Source: Caballeronia sordidicola (GTDB taxonomy: Bacteria > Pseudomonadota > Gammaproteobacteria > Burkholderiales > Burkholderiaceae). Taken from it: 64,000 nt of DNA. The notes under the pieces were generated by a model, which saw nothing but the letters and a program-made list of their open reading frames with translations, did no database searches and was not told the origin of the DNA. Made by a program: the position numbers and the translations under genes. Positions 26,199-35,398 of the stretch are shown here, piece by piece. Position 1 is the stretch's first letter. Every line of letters begins with the position of its first letter. Where the stretch lies: contig NZ_MTHB01000027.1 in assembly GCF_002220365.1 (NCBI RefSeq), positions 1 to 64,000 on the forward strand, given 5' to 3'.

Positions 26199-27170
26199 AT
26201 GCGTAGCGTCGCCATCGCGATTTTTCCGCAAGTGCAGGCGCTCGATGTAGCGGGTCCACTCGATGTATTCGCCGAGGCGAACGGTTTCGTCGCGCCGGGC
26301 GCGGGGTACGCGATCACGCTGGTCAGCGTGGACAATGCGCCGGTGCGCGCGTCGAACGGCACGCGAATGCTGGCGGACACTACGTGCGAGGAGCCGCGGC
26401 AGCGTTACGATATCGCCCTCGTGGCGGGTGGTCCCGGGCTGCCTTCCGATCCCCCCGATCCGCGCCTGAGTACGTGGCTGCGCGACGTGGCTTCTCGTTG
26501 CGAGCGCTACGGTTCGATCTGCACTGGTGCGTTCGCGCTGGGTCATGCCGGTCTGATCGATGGCCGTCATGTCACAACGCACTGGCAAAATGCGCCGCAA
26601 CTCGCACGGCAATTTCCGCTGGCTCAGGTCGAGCTCGACCGTATTCATATTCGCGACGGCAACCTGGTGACATCGGCGGGCGTGACGGCGGGTATCGACG
26701 TTGCCCTTTCGCTTGTTGCCGAAGATCACGGCCCGCGTATTGCGCTCGCTGTCGCCAAGCGTCTGGTGGTATTTGCGCAGCGCCGCGGCGGCCAGTCGCA
26801 ATTCAGCCCGTATCTGAGTGCGCCTGCCGATGAGACGTCGCCCGCGGCCAAAGTGCAGGCATACGTGATGGAGCATATTGGCGAGCGCATGACGGTTGAA
26901 AAGCTGGCGCAGATCGCAGGCATGAGCGAGCGCAATTTTGCGCGCGGGTTCGTCGAGGCGACCGGCGTGACACCGCATGATTTCGTGGAGCGCGCGCGTA
27001 TTGATGCAGCGCGCAACGTGTTGGAAAGCAGTACGACGCCGTTGAAAACGATCGCGTATGAGTGCGGTTTCGGCACGGCGGACCGCATGCGAATCGTGTT
27101 CCGGCAACGGCTGGGGGTGTCGCCGAATGATTACCGTCTGAGCTTTCAGAAACTCGGGGCGGACGCTTGA
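26199..27170 (+). CDS. GlxA-type AraC-family regulator with DJ-1/PfpI domain
   Basis: A 323-aa regulator. Residues ~1-185 form a DJ-1/PfpI-like domain (IFPQVQALDVAGPLDVFAEAN, and SICTGAFALGHAGLIDGRH around the nucleophile-elbow Cys). Residues ~215-320 form an AraC double helix-turn-helix (GERMTVEKLAQIAGMSERNFARGF, then the second helix pair with DRMRIVFRQRLGVSPNDYR). The ATG at 26199 follows GGAG. It probably regulates the divergent HD-domain gene; the ligand is unknown. Confidence 0.88.
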   Translation: MRSVAIAIFPQVQALDVAGPLDVFAEANGFVAPGAGYAITLVSVDNAPVRASNGTRMLADTTCEEPRQRYDIALVAGGPGLPSDPPDPRLSTWLRDVASRCERYGSICTGAFALGHAGLIDGRHVTTHWQNAPQLARQFPLAQVELDRIHIRDGNLVTSAGVTAGIDVALSLVAEDHGPRIALAVAKRLVVFAQRRGGQSQFSPYLSAPADETSPAAKVQAYVMEHIGERMTVEKLAQIAGMSERNFARGFVEATGVTPHDFVERARIDAARNVLESSTTPLKTIAYECGFGTADRMRIVFRQRLGVSPNDYRLSFQKLGADA

Positions 27171-27511
27171 CGATGGTCGATGAGCTGAAGCTGTGGTTGG
27201 GTGCACGAACGGTCGTGACCCGCTTGGCGATGTGGGATTCGACGATGGCAAAACCCGAGCGATAAAGCACGCGGGCGTTTGCGTTGGTGCTTACCGTATG
27301 CTGGACCACTTCATGCTCATGGAAGAGACGAGCGGCCTTCTTTTCTCGTCGAGAAAGCGTCTCTCATCGGGCCGAAGTCATCGCCAGTTCGGGTCGTGGT
27401 GCTCGAAACGCTCTCGCCCGGTTCCATGCACGCGGATTGGTATGACACGGCCGATGATGAATGAACCGGCTTCGCTGCTAGCAGCCTGAATCAATGAATC
27501 TGGAGATTTGA
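27171..27511. other. Intergenic region without a supported gene
   Basis: 341 bases between the GlxA-type regulator and the 146-aa protein. Open frames run through it (27193-27489 and 27279-27464) but lack ribosome-binding sites and recognisable domains. A GGAG site at its end serves the next gene. Confidence 0.4.
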
Positions 27512-27952
27512 ATGAAAGATGCTTATGAACGACGTGCACTATTGCTGCATCTGGGCGATGTGCTGGAGGCACTGTCGTGCTTGTCGCGTAGCGGTCAGCT
27601 CTACGCCACGCTCGGTGACGCAATTGCGCGTGAGGACTCGCTTACCAGCTTTACATGGCTCGGATATCTCGATGCCGCCATGACCCCGCAACGGGTGAAC
27701 GAGCGCGCGACCGCTGCATTTTTCCTCTGGCCGAAAACCCTGCTCGATGAAGACCTGAACCGGTCATTGCTGGCGTCGACGGTGCAGCACGATCTCTTCG
27801 CTGGCAACGCCAAGGGGTGGGAGCGCTATGTAGCGGAGCGCAGAAACGACGTGGCATGGTTCGCGGAAGGATTGCCGGTGCCGTCACTCGAAGCCAAGCC
27901 GGAATCGCGTTTTAGCCGCTGGCCTTATCCGGCAGACAGCGGAGCATCCTAA
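27512..27952 (+). CDS. Conserved-looking protein of 146 aa, unknown function
   Basis: The frame has a GGAGATTTGA ribosome-binding region directly before ATG. The protein has no signal peptide or membrane segment. It is mainly helical, with an N-terminal amphipathic region (RALLLHLGDVLEALSCLS) and two motifs that look conserved (FTWLGYLDAAMTPQRVNER, AKGWERYVAERRNDVAWF). I do not recognise a family. Codon use matches its neighbours, so it is probably a resident gene. Confidence 0.65.
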   Translation: MKDAYERRALLLHLGDVLEALSCLSRSGQLYATLGDAIAREDSLTSFTWLGYLDAAMTPQRVNERATAAFFLWPKTLLDEDLNRSLLASTVQHDLFAGNAKGWERYVAERRNDVAWFAEGLPVPSLEAKPESRFSRWPYPADSGAS

Positions 27953-27973
27953 GTGCCTAGATAGGCTTCTTGC

Positions 27974-28753
27974 TCATACTGCCTGTTCGCGCGACAAGAC
28001 GGCTTGCAGAAAGCTGCGCGTGCGGGCTTCGCGCGGCGCCCCAAAAATCTGTGCTGGCGGCCCTGCCTCGATCACGCTGCCGTGGTCCATCACTACGACC
28101 GTATCCGCCACATCGCGTGCAAAATTCATCTCGTGCGTGACGATCAGCATGGTCATGCCTTCGCTCGCCAGCGCCTGCATGACCTGCAGCACTTCACCGA
28201 CCAACTCGGGATCGAGCGCGGACGTGGGTTCGTCGAAGAGCATGACTTGCGGGCGCATCGCAAGCGCCCGTGCAATCGCTACGCGTTGCTTCTGGCCACC
28301 GGATAAAGTGCCCGGATAAACGTCTGCTTTATGACCGAGCCCGACTTTCGCCAGAAGGGCACGCGCTTGGGCGTCGGCTTCCGCCGCGCTCACGCGGGCC
28401 AGCGAGCGCGGCGCGAGCGTGACGTTCTGCAGCACGGTCAGATGCGGAAACAAGTTAAACGATTGAAATACCATGCCCACATCCTTGCGGATGCGGTTAA
28501 GGCCGTTCTCATCGATCATCCGGCCGTTGTCCACAAGCGCATGGCCACAGATCCGGACCGTGCCTTCTTCGGCCGTTTCCAGTCCATTCAGGCAGCGCAG
28601 GAAGGTGCTCTTGCCCGAGCCGCTGGGTCCGATCACCACGATCACCTGAGACGGCTGGACGTCGATATCGATACCGCTCAACACGCGGTTGGGTCCGAAC
28701 GACTTCGCCAGTTGCCTGACTGAAACAATGGGTTCATTCACGTTATTGCTCAT
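27974..28753 (-). CDS. Polar amino-acid ABC transporter ATP-binding protein (GlnQ type)
   Basis: A 259-aa ATPase with Walker A GPSGSGKS (residues 42-49), signature LSGGQKQR, Walker B VMLFDEP followed by [12 protein letters not shown], and H-loop THEM, all as in GlnQ/HisP-type proteins. It is the last gene of a three-gene minus-strand operon, two bases after the permease gene. Confidence 0.93.
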   Translation of the reverse strand: MSNNVNEPIVSVRQLAKSFGPNRVLSGIDIDVQPSQVIVVIGPSGSGKSTFLRCLNGLETAEEGTVRICGHALVDNGRMIDENGLNRIRKDVGMVFQSFNLFPHLTVLQNVTLAPRSLARVSAAEADAQARALLAKVGLGHKADVYPGTLSGGQKQRVAIARALAMRPQVMLFDEPTSALDPELVGEVLQVMQALASEGMTMLIVTHEMNFARDVADTVVVMDHGSVIEAGPPAQIFGAPREARTRSFLQAVLSREQAV

Positions 28754-28755
28754 GG

Positions 28756-29421
28756 TCAGACTCTCCCGTCTGCACGCAGCGATTTTTCTGTCTTGCGCAA
28801 CACCAGCGACGTCGCGCTCGTCAGGATCAGGTAGATGAACGCGATCACGATGTACACCTCCAGCGACCGGTACGACACGCTAATGATCTTCTCGCCTTCG
28901 TGCATCAGGTCGTTGATCGTCAGCAGGGAGACCAGCGCCGAGTTCTTGATCAACGCGATGAACTCGTTGCCGAGCGGCGGAATCATGCGTACGAACGCTT
29001 GCGGCAGGATCACCTTGCGCATGGCCATTCGATAAGGCATCCCAAGTGATCGCGCGGCTTCCATCTGGCCACGATCCACTGATTGAATCGACCCTCGCAC
29101 GATCTCCGACACATACGCGCCGCTATAAACGCCGAGCCCGAGTACGCCGCACGCAAATGCGGGCAGCATGATGCCGAACTGCGGCAGGCCGAAAAACAGG
29201 ATGAAAAGCTGTACGAGCAAGGGCGTGCCGCGTATGAACGTGAGATAGGCGGTGCAGATGCCAAAGACCACGCGGCGCTGCGGCGCGAGCCTGCCGATTC
29301 CCACCAACAGGCCCAGCACGCAGCCGAGTACGAGGGAACAGGCCGTGACTTCGATAGTCGTCGCAGCGCCGGTCGCGAGTGCTTCCCAGCCTGCCCATAC
29401 GGGCGAAAAATCGAGCGTCAT
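28756..29421 (-). CDS. Polar amino-acid ABC transporter permease
   Basis: A 221-aa permease of the HisM/GlnP family with about five membrane segments, the N-terminal [20 protein letters not shown] region, the motif [19 protein letters not shown] and the EAA loop ([24 protein letters not shown]). A single permease gene suggests a homodimeric channel. Confidence 0.93.
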   Translation of the reverse strand: MTLDFSPVWAGWEALATGAATTIEVTACSLVLGCVLGLLVGIGRLAPQRRVVFGICTAYLTFIRGTPLLVQLFILFFGLPQFGIMLPAFACGVLGLGVYSGAYVSEIVRGSIQSVDRGQMEAARSLGMPYRMAMRKVILPQAFVRMIPPLGNEFIALIKNSALVSLLTINDLMHEGEKIISVSYRSLEVYIVIAFIYLILTSATSLVLRKTEKSLRADGRV

Positions 29422-29453
29422 CGGTTACTCCTTTAAGGGCCGCCGCGTTACTG

Positions 29454-30200
29454 TTACTGCTTGCCGAACCACTTCGTCGCGAGCGCGTCGTACGTGCCGT
29501 TTGCGCGCAGTGTCTGGAGCGCCTTGTTCATATCGGCAGTCAATGCGGTTTCGTCTTTGCGCAGCGCGAAGCCGTACAGTTCCGTGCTCAGTCCCTTGTC
29601 GAGTACACGCACGTTAGGCTGTACCTTTGCGTACTCCACGGCAGCGGGGCGGCCGGTGACCGCAGCATCGGCGCGGCCGATGTTCACCAGGTCGAACATC
29701 TCCTGGTTCTTTTCAACTTCCACGCGCTGCACCTTCGGATAGTTATCTTTCAGGAAGGCGACCGATTTCGTGCCGACCTGCACGGTCACTTTCTTGCCGT
29801 CGAGATCGGCGGGCGTCTTGATCGACGTGTCGTTCTTGCGCACCACTACAACGAGGCCGCCCTTGTAGTACGGATCGGTGAAGTCGACGACCTTGCGGCG
29901 TTCGTCCGTCATGTAGATGCCCGACGCGGCGACGTCGAAGCGATTCGCGATCAGCCCCGGAATCAGCCCTTTGAAGTCGATGTCCACCCATTGCACTTTC
30001 TTGCCCATGGTCTTGGCCATGGCTTCGATCAACTCGATATCGAAGCCCGTGCGCTTGCCGTCCTTGACGAATTCGAGCGGGGGAAAGGTCGCGTCGGTCG
30101 CTACGCGGAGGGTGTCATCGGCGGCGTGGGCGGCAGGTGCGGCGGCCACGATAACGACAACAGCGAGCGCGAGGGCGGAAAGTGCCTGGGTCAGTTTCAT
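29454..30200 (-). CDS. Polar amino-acid ABC transporter substrate-binding protein
   Basis: A 248-aa periplasmic binding protein of the GlnH family. The signal peptide KLTQALSALALAVVVIVAAAPAAHA precedes RVATDATFPPLEFVKDGKRTG, the canonical start of the family. The motif SGIYMTDERRKVVDFTDPYY includes the Arg that binds the carboxylate of the amino acid. ATG at 30200 has AAGGA seven bases upstream. Glutamine is a common ligand of this family but is not proven here. Confidence 0.92.
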   Translation of the reverse strand: MKLTQALSALALAVVVIVAAAPAAHAADDTLRVATDATFPPLEFVKDGKRTGFDIELIEAMAKTMGKKVQWVDIDFKGLIPGLIANRFDVAASGIYMTDERRKVVDFTDPYYKGGLVVVVRKNDTSIKTPADLDGKKVTVQVGTKSVAFLKDNYPKVQRVEVEKNQEMFDLVNIGRADAAVTGRPAAVEYAKVQPNVRVLDKGLSTELYGFALRKDETALTADMNKALQTLRANGTYDALATKWFGKQ

Positions 30201-30250
30201 GCTGGTTTCCTTGGGTAGCGTGGACCACGCAAAATTAGAAATGAGGCGGC

Positions 30251-30991
30251 TCAAAGCTTGTAGCTGATGCGATCTGCCGCAGCGCGCGTGAGCTGCGCCA
30301 GTTCGGCTTCACGTCCTGCAATGCGCGCAACTGGCGCCATCAAGGTGATGGTTCCTTCCAGTCGTCCTGCATCCGATATAAGCGGTGCGCTCACGCCCCA
30401 TACGCCTATATCGACTTCGCTCTCGCTCGTTGCAAATCGCCGGCGGCGAATCTCCTCCAGTTGCACACGTAGCGCGACGGCACTTTCAGCGTCGTCGTGT
30501 GCGCTGCCGGCGATCAGGAGATCGGCCTTGGCTTGGGGCAGGAACGCGAGCAGGGCTTTCGCCGAGGCGCCGCGCGTCAGTGGGTGCGTGCGGCCACGGG
30601 CGAACGAGCAGCGCAGCGGCTGCTCGCTTTCAATCATTGAGAGGCACACGAGCGCGTCGTTGATCGGGACGAGCAAGCCGACACTCTCGCCGGTCCGCTG
30701 CACGAGCGCCCTGATTTCGTCGCGGCTTTGGATGACGAGCTGCGCGTTCTGGTCGAAACCCCAGGCGAGTTGCACGCTGGACGGACCCGGTTCGAACAGC
30801 CCGGTATTGGCATGCTCCTGCAAGAGTCCCCACTGCTTGAGCGAGCCCAGCAGCCGATACACCGTAGACAAAGGCGCACCAATATCCGCTGCGATCTGCT
30901 TGGCGCCGATCGGTCGTCCTGCTCGGGCGACGCTGGTCAGCGCGTGGAGGACGCGATCGATGACGGAGGAAGATTCGGCCGGTTGCTTCAT
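30251..30991 (-). CDS. IclR-family transcriptional regulator
   Basis: A 246-aa regulator with an N-terminal winged helix (SSSVIDRVLHALTSVARAGRP, IGAPLSTVYRLLGSLKQWGLL) and a C-terminal GAF-like effector domain (TRGASAKALLAFLPQ, YDxGVWGVSAPL-like region). It lies just upstream of the amino-acid importer genes on the same strand and probably controls them. The ATG at 30991 is preferred to a TTG 21 bases upstream. Confidence 0.88.
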   Translation of the reverse strand: MKQPAESSSVIDRVLHALTSVARAGRPIGAKQIAADIGAPLSTVYRLLGSLKQWGLLQEHANTGLFEPGPSSVQLAWGFDQNAQLVIQSRDEIRALVQRTGESVGLLVPINDALVCLSMIESEQPLRCSFARGRTHPLTRGASAKALLAFLPQAKADLLIAGSAHDDAESAVALRVQLEEIRRRRFATSESEVDIGVWGVSAPLISDAGRLEGTITLMAPVARIAGREAELAQLTRAAADRISYKL

Positions 30992-31211
30992 GGCGAAAGT
31001 CTCTCTCGCCAATTCTCAAAAAAAGAAATCAATTCTTACTGGATGAGAAAATGGCCTGACAAAGCCGGTTTTCTCGCCGGCGTGGCATCAGCACTGAGTG
31101 ATGACCGGCAAAAAAGTCCGGCTTGCAGGAGAATTCGGGCGTCGTGCGACGCAATTGCCTGCCTTTAAAGCCCACTAAAGCTAACCGCGCCGCACCCTCG
31201 AGGACTGGGAC

Positions 31212-32108
31212 ATGGACTATCTGACAAGCCTCAAAGTGTTTCGCGCGGTCGTGGAGGCAAAAAGTTTCACGCGCGCCGCTGATCTACTTGGCGTGTCGCC
31301 CCCGGTCGTGTCGCGCGCCATCGCCACGCTCGAGAAGCGGCTGGGCAACCGGCTCTTTCACCGGACTACACGCCACATCTCGCTGACCGAGACCGCCGAG
31401 CAATTTTTCGCGGGCTGCTCACGCGTGCTGGATGAGCTCGACGCGCTGGAAGCGCAGGCGTCGGATCGCACCAGTGATCCGACCGGCATGCTGCGGCTGG
31501 TGGCCCACACGACTGCAACGGTCAACCGGCTGGTCCCGCTGATCGCCACTTTCCGTCGCCGATACCCGCTGATCGGACTCGATGTCACGCTGACCGAGCG
31601 TCCGGTGGACCTGGTGGCGGACGGTTACGACCTCGGTGTCGTGTTGCCCTTCATGCTCACCAGCGACACGACCGTCACACGCCTGCTCGAGCGCATTCCG
31701 CTCGTCATTGTGGTGACGCCTGGGTATCTGGAAGGCAAGCCGCGGCCGGTGCATCCGTGCGCGCTCGCCGGACTTGAATTCGTCGCCATGCATGCGTCGA
31801 TTCGCAAGCCCATGCTGACGTTCCGGCTGGATGGCGGTGAACAGATCACGGTACCGCTGAAGGCCGACGTGACATCGAACAACGCGGTGTTCAACCGCGA
31901 ACTAGTGCTGGAAGGCTTCGGCCTGGGCGTGCTGCCCGCGGCGCTGGTACGCGACGAACTGGCGTCCGGCAAGCTGGTGTCGCTGCTTGATGACTTCGAG
32001 ATCGTCGACGGCGCGATTGAAATCCGGCTGGCGTATAGCAGCCGCACATTGCTGCCAGCCAAGGTCGGGGCGTTCATTGAACATGCCGCCGAATTCTTCG
32101 AAGCCTGA
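31212..32108 (+). CDS. LysR-family transcriptional regulator
   Basis: A 298-aa regulator. The winged helix occupies residues 1-60 (YLTSLKVFRAVVEAKSFTRAADLLGVSPPVVSRAIATLEKRLG in outline) and the effector domain begins near residue 90. GAGGA lies seven bases before the ATG. It belongs to the CrgA-like group found widely near oxidoreductases and exporters. It precedes the MarR/Emr locus in the same direction but with its own spacing, so its target is not clear. Confidence 0.9.
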   Translation: MDYLTSLKVFRAVVEAKSFTRAADLLGVSPPVVSRAIATLEKRLGNRLFHRTTRHISLTETAEQFFAGCSRVLDELDALEAQASDRTSDPTGMLRLVAHTTATVNRLVPLIATFRRRYPLIGLDVTLTERPVDLVADGYDLGVVLPFMLTSDTTVTRLLERIPLVIVVTPGYLEGKPRPVHPCALAGLEFVAMHASIRKPMLTFRLDGGEQITVPLKADVTSNNAVFNRELVLEGFGLGVLPAALVRDELASGKLVSLLDDFEIVDGAIEIRLAYSSRTLLPAKVGAFIEHAAEFFEA

Positions 32109-32198
32109 GCCAGGCGGTCAAGCTTTCATTTTCATTTCGTATCGGTCCCCTTTCGATTGTTGACGGATTCGTCATTAATCTGATGTGCAAGACGACGG

Positions 32199-32240
32199 TT
32201 GACCGCGTGCATATGCACACATACTCTGTGCACATGCACA
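32199..32240 (+). promoter_or_regulatory. Promoter with two palindromic operators at the MarR gene start
   Basis: TTGACC (32199-32204) and TACTCT (32222-32227) are 17 bases apart. A perfect palindrome GTGCATATGCAC (32207-32218) fills the spacer and TGTGCA-CA-TGCACA (32227-32240) lies immediately after the -10 box. Both fit TGTGCA-N2-TGCACA and their centres are 21 bases apart, two DNA turns. This is the layout expected for autorepression by the MarR protein. Confidence 0.65.
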
Positions 32241-32656
32241 CAGACCCTCCAGGACACGACGACTGTTTTGCGGTTCGCCAGGCAGCGCGGCACATTTCGC
32301 AGCTATACGAGCGGCATTTGTCGGCGGTCCAGATCACGCCGACGCAATTCAGCGTTGTCTCCGCGCTTGCGCGCATGCCGGACATGACGATGGCGGAACT
32401 CGCGCAGGCGATGGTGATGGAGCGCACGACGCTGGTCCGGGTGCTGCAGCCGTTGCTGCGCAGTGGGCTCGTCATGGCGAAGCTGGGCGGACCTTGCCAG
32501 CGGCGTTTGCAGTTGACGCTGACCGAAGGCGGCCAGACCAAGCTCGCCGACGCGCTGCGGCACTGGCAGGCAGCACAAGAGGAATTCGAGGCGAAGTTCG
32601 GTCGCCGGCAGGCGGCAAGTCTGCGGCGCGAACTGTTCCGCTTGACCAGCGAATGA
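32234..32656 (+). CDS. MarR-family regulator of the Emr-type exporter
   Basis: A 140-aa winged-helix regulator: ITPTQFSVVSALARMPDMTMAELAQAMVMERTTLVRVLQPLLRSGLV is the DNA-binding core, followed by the wing (CQRRLQLTLTEGG) and a C-terminal dimer helix. The frame is open from an ATG at 32183, but the only good promoter lies at 32199-32227, so I place the start at the ATG at 32234, which sits at the expected transcription start and would make the mRNA leaderless. It precedes the adaptor gene by 62 bases and probably represses the whole exporter operon until a drug or phenolic ligand binds. Confidence 0.85.
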   Translation: MHTDPPGHDDCFAVRQAARHISQLYERHLSAVQITPTQFSVVSALARMPDMTMAELAQAMVMERTTLVRVLQPLLRSGLVMAKLGGPCQRRLQLTLTEGGQTKLADALRHWQAAQEEFEAKFGRRQAASLRRELFRLTSE

Positions 32657-32718
32657 ACTGTGCCACTCAGCGTCAATGCCCGCATGAACCATTCGACGCA
32701 ACCAAATAGGACCCACCA

Positions 32719-33819
32719 ATGACCACTCCCTCCACGCAGCTTCCGTCCACCGCCGCACCCACGGCCGAGCGTGGAGCGCGGCGGTCTTTTCGACTTGGCT
32801 GGATGCCGCTCGCGATCATCGCAGTGGTGATCGTGATCGCTGCTGCGGCGACGTATTGGTTCACCGTCCTGCGTTTCGTTCAAAGCACGGACGACGCTTA
32901 CGTCGGTGGCAACGTGACGGTGATGGCGCCGAAGGTGAACGGTTTCGTTACCGAACTGCTGGTCTCCGACAACCAGCGCGTGAAGGCGAACCAAGTGCTG
33001 ATCCGGCTTGATTCACGTGACTACGACGCGAGGCTCGCACAAGCCAATGCCGACGTGCAAGGCGCACGTGCCGCCGTCGCGGAGCTCGAAGCGAAGCAGC
33101 AGCTGCAGGCCGCCGTGATCAACCAAAGCCAGGCGGAGGTACGGGCGTCGGCGGCGGAAGTCACGCGCAGTGCGTCTGATCAGGTGCGTTACCGGCAACT
33201 CGTCAAGGACGAGGCGGTATCGAACCAGGTGGTCGAGCGCGCCGACGCGGATTACCTGAAGGCCCGCGCCACACTCGATAACAGCAACGCAGCGGCGCTT
33301 GCCTCGCAGCGCCAGCTCGCCGTGCTTGCCGCACAGATAGATGACGCCCGTGCGCGTGTCGCAACCGCTGAAGCATTGCGGCGCATAGCCGAACTGAACG
33401 TGGAGTACACGACCATCCGTGCGCCGGTGGACGGGTACGTCGGCAACCGGACGGCGCGCGTGGGCATGCTCGCGAACACGGGGGCGTCGCTGCTGACCAT
33501 CGTGCCCACTGACGGCTTGTGGATAGACGCAAACTTCAAGGAAGACCAGCTCAAGAAGATGCATGTGGGCGAGCGCGTGGACGTTGAGCTCGACGCCGCC
33601 AGCGGAACCTTCCAAGGTCATGTGGAAAGCCTGGCGCCCGCGACCGGTGCGACCTTTAGCGTATTGCCGCCTGAGAACGCGACCGGCAACTTCACCAAGA
33701 TCGTGCAACGCGTACCGGTGCGAATTCACCTCGACCTGCCAAAGGACATGCAGAACGTGCTGCGCGCAGGCCTCTCGGCGACCGTGAAGGTGCACCTCGA
33801 CAGCGCGAGCCGTTCATGA
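32719..33819 (+). CDS. emrA: Emr-type multidrug efflux adaptor, HlyD/EmrA family
   Basis: A 366-aa adaptor with one N-terminal membrane helix (MPLAIIAVVIVIAAAATYWFTVL), the SVDDAYV-like signature VQSTDDAYVGGN that begins the lipoyl half, a long helical hairpin (residues ~100-200) and the second lipoyl half (TTIRAPVDGYVGNRTARVG). It would link the EmrB-like pump to an outer-membrane channel. Its stop codon overlaps the pump gene start by 4 bases. Confidence 0.9.
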   Translation: MTTPSTQLPSTAAPTAERGARRSFRLGWMPLAIIAVVIVIAAAATYWFTVLRFVQSTDDAYVGGNVTVMAPKVNGFVTELLVSDNQRVKANQVLIRLDSRDYDARLAQANADVQGARAAVAELEAKQQLQAAVINQSQAEVRASAAEVTRSASDQVRYRQLVKDEAVSNQVVERADADYLKARATLDNSNAAALASQRQLAVLAAQIDDARARVATAEALRRIAELNVEYTTIRAPVDGYVGNRTARVGMLANTGASLLTIVPTDGLWIDANFKEDQLKKMHVGERVDVELDAASGTFQGHVESLAPATGATFSVLPPENATGNFTKIVQRVPVRIHLDLPKDMQNVLRAGLSATVKVHLDSASRS

Positions 33820-35390
33820 GCCCGGCCGTTGCGTTGAACCCCGCCGACCAGCCCACGAAGCAGCGTGTTTTCGCGTTCGCGCTGATGTGCCTGGGCTTCT
33901 TCATGGCGACCCTGGACATCCAGATCGTGGCGTCGTCGCTCAGGGAAATCGGCGGCGGTTTGTCGGCAAGCCAGGACGAACTTTCGTGGGTGCAGACCTC
34001 GTATCTGATCGCGGAAATCCTCGTGATCCCGATGTCCGGCTGGCTTTCCAAAGTGTTCTCCACGCGCTGGCTGTTCGTGGCTTCTGCGATCGGTTTCACC
34101 CTCACGAGCATGCTGTGCGGCCTCGCGTGGGACATCAATTCGATGATCATTTTCCGCGGCCTGCAAGGTGCGCTCGGCGCAGCGATGATCCCGACCGTCT
34201 TCACCACGGCATTCGTGCTGTTTCCCGGCAAGCAGCGGTTGATTGCATCGACGACGATCGGCGCGCTCGCTTCGCTAGCCCCTGCAATTGGTCCGGTGAT
34301 CGGCGGATGGATCACGTCGCAATGGTCATGGCACTGGCTGTTCTATCTGAACCTCGTGCCGGGGCTGGTGGTCGCGATCCTGGTCCCGAAGTTCGTGCAT
34401 ATCGACGAACCCGATTTGTCGCTATTGAAGAAGGGCGATTATCTGGGCATCGCGCTGATGTCGGGGTTCCTCGGCTGCCTTGAATACGTGCTCGAAGAGG
34501 GCCCGCGCAAGAACTGGTTCGGCGACGACGTGATCATCACCTGCACGTGGATCTCCGCTATCTGCGGCTTCCTGTTTCTCGTGCACGCGTTCACTGCGAA
34601 AGATCCCGTTGTCGATCTGCGCGCGCTCGCGGTCAGGAACTTTGCGATCGGCTGTTTGCTGTCGTTCGTGACGGGCATCGGCATCTTCGTCGCGGTGTTT
34701 CTCACGCCGCTGTTCCTCAGCCGCGTGCGTGAACTGGATTCGCTGCAGATCGGGATTGCGTTGTTGTCGGTGGGCGTGTTTCAGTTGCTTGCGCTCGCCG
34801 CGTATGCATTCGTTTCCCGTCTGGTCGACATGCGCTGGTGTTTGCTCTTTGGCCTCGTGTGTTTTGGTCTTGGCTGCTACTTCTATGTGCCGCTCACGAA
34901 CGACTGGGGCTGGCAGCAACTGCTGTTGCCGCAGGCGCTGCGAGGGATCGGCCAGCAGTTCGCGGTGCCGCCTATTGTGACCATGGCGCTTGGGTCGCTT
35001 CCGCAATCGCGCCTCAAGTCGGCGAGCGGCCTGTTCAACCTGATGCGTAATCTCGGCGGCGCAATCGGCATTGCGGTCAGCGCAACCATGCTCAACGACC
35101 GGCTGAATTTTCACTATCTGCGCATCAGTGAAAGCGTCACGACGGGCAGTCCGGAGACGGAAGCGTTCTTGTCGAGGCAGTTCGCGCACTGGGGATCGGT
35201 GGCCGGAGATGCGCTGAACGCGACCAACGCGGGCCTTGCCAACCTGCACGCGCTGGTGTTTCGCGAGGCGCTGGTGATGACCTTCTCCGACACCTTCTAC
35301 GTACTTGCGCTGTGCTTCGCTGTCGGCATAGTCAGCGTGATTTTTGTGCGGCCTATTGGCGCCGCGCCGCCTTCTCCTGACGCTCATTGA
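33816..35390 (+). CDS. emrB: Emr-type multidrug efflux pump, 14-TM MFS (DHA2) family
   Basis: A 524-aa inner-membrane proton-driven drug exporter. The first helix (FALMCLGFFMATLDIQIVASSLREIG) and motif C-like segment (GALASLAPAIGPVIGGWITSQWSWHWLFYLNL) are typical of the EmrB/QacA group with 14 membrane segments. It overlaps the adaptor gene start-to-stop and is followed by an outer-membrane factor gene 9 bases after its stop. Confidence 0.92.
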   Translation: MSPAVALNPADQPTKQRVFAFALMCLGFFMATLDIQIVASSLREIGGGLSASQDELSWVQTSYLIAEILVIPMSGWLSKVFSTRWLFVASAIGFTLTSMLCGLAWDINSMIIFRGLQGALGAAMIPTVFTTAFVLFPGKQRLIASTTIGALASLAPAIGPVIGGWITSQWSWHWLFYLNLVPGLVVAILVPKFVHIDEPDLSLLKKGDYLGIALMSGFLGCLEYVLEEGPRKNWFGDDVIITCTWISAICGFLFLVHAFTAKDPVVDLRALAVRNFAIGCLLSFVTGIGIFVAVFLTPLFLSRVRELDSLQIGIALLSVGVFQLLALAAYAFVSRLVDMRWCLLFGLVCFGLGCYFYVPLTNDWGWQQLLLPQALRGIGQQFAVPPIVTMALGSLPQSRLKSASGLFNLMRNLGGAIGIAVSATMLNDRLNFHYLRISESVTTGSPETEAFLSRQFAHWGSVAGDALNATNAGLANLHALVFREALVMTFSDTFYVLALCFAVGIVSVIFVRPIGAAPPSPDAH

Positions 35391-35398
35391 GGTCGACC

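Noticed and set aside
27193..27489. Possible small gene between the GlxA-type regulator and the 146-aa protein
   Set aside because: No ribosome-binding site or recognisable motif, and two overlapping frames are equally open.
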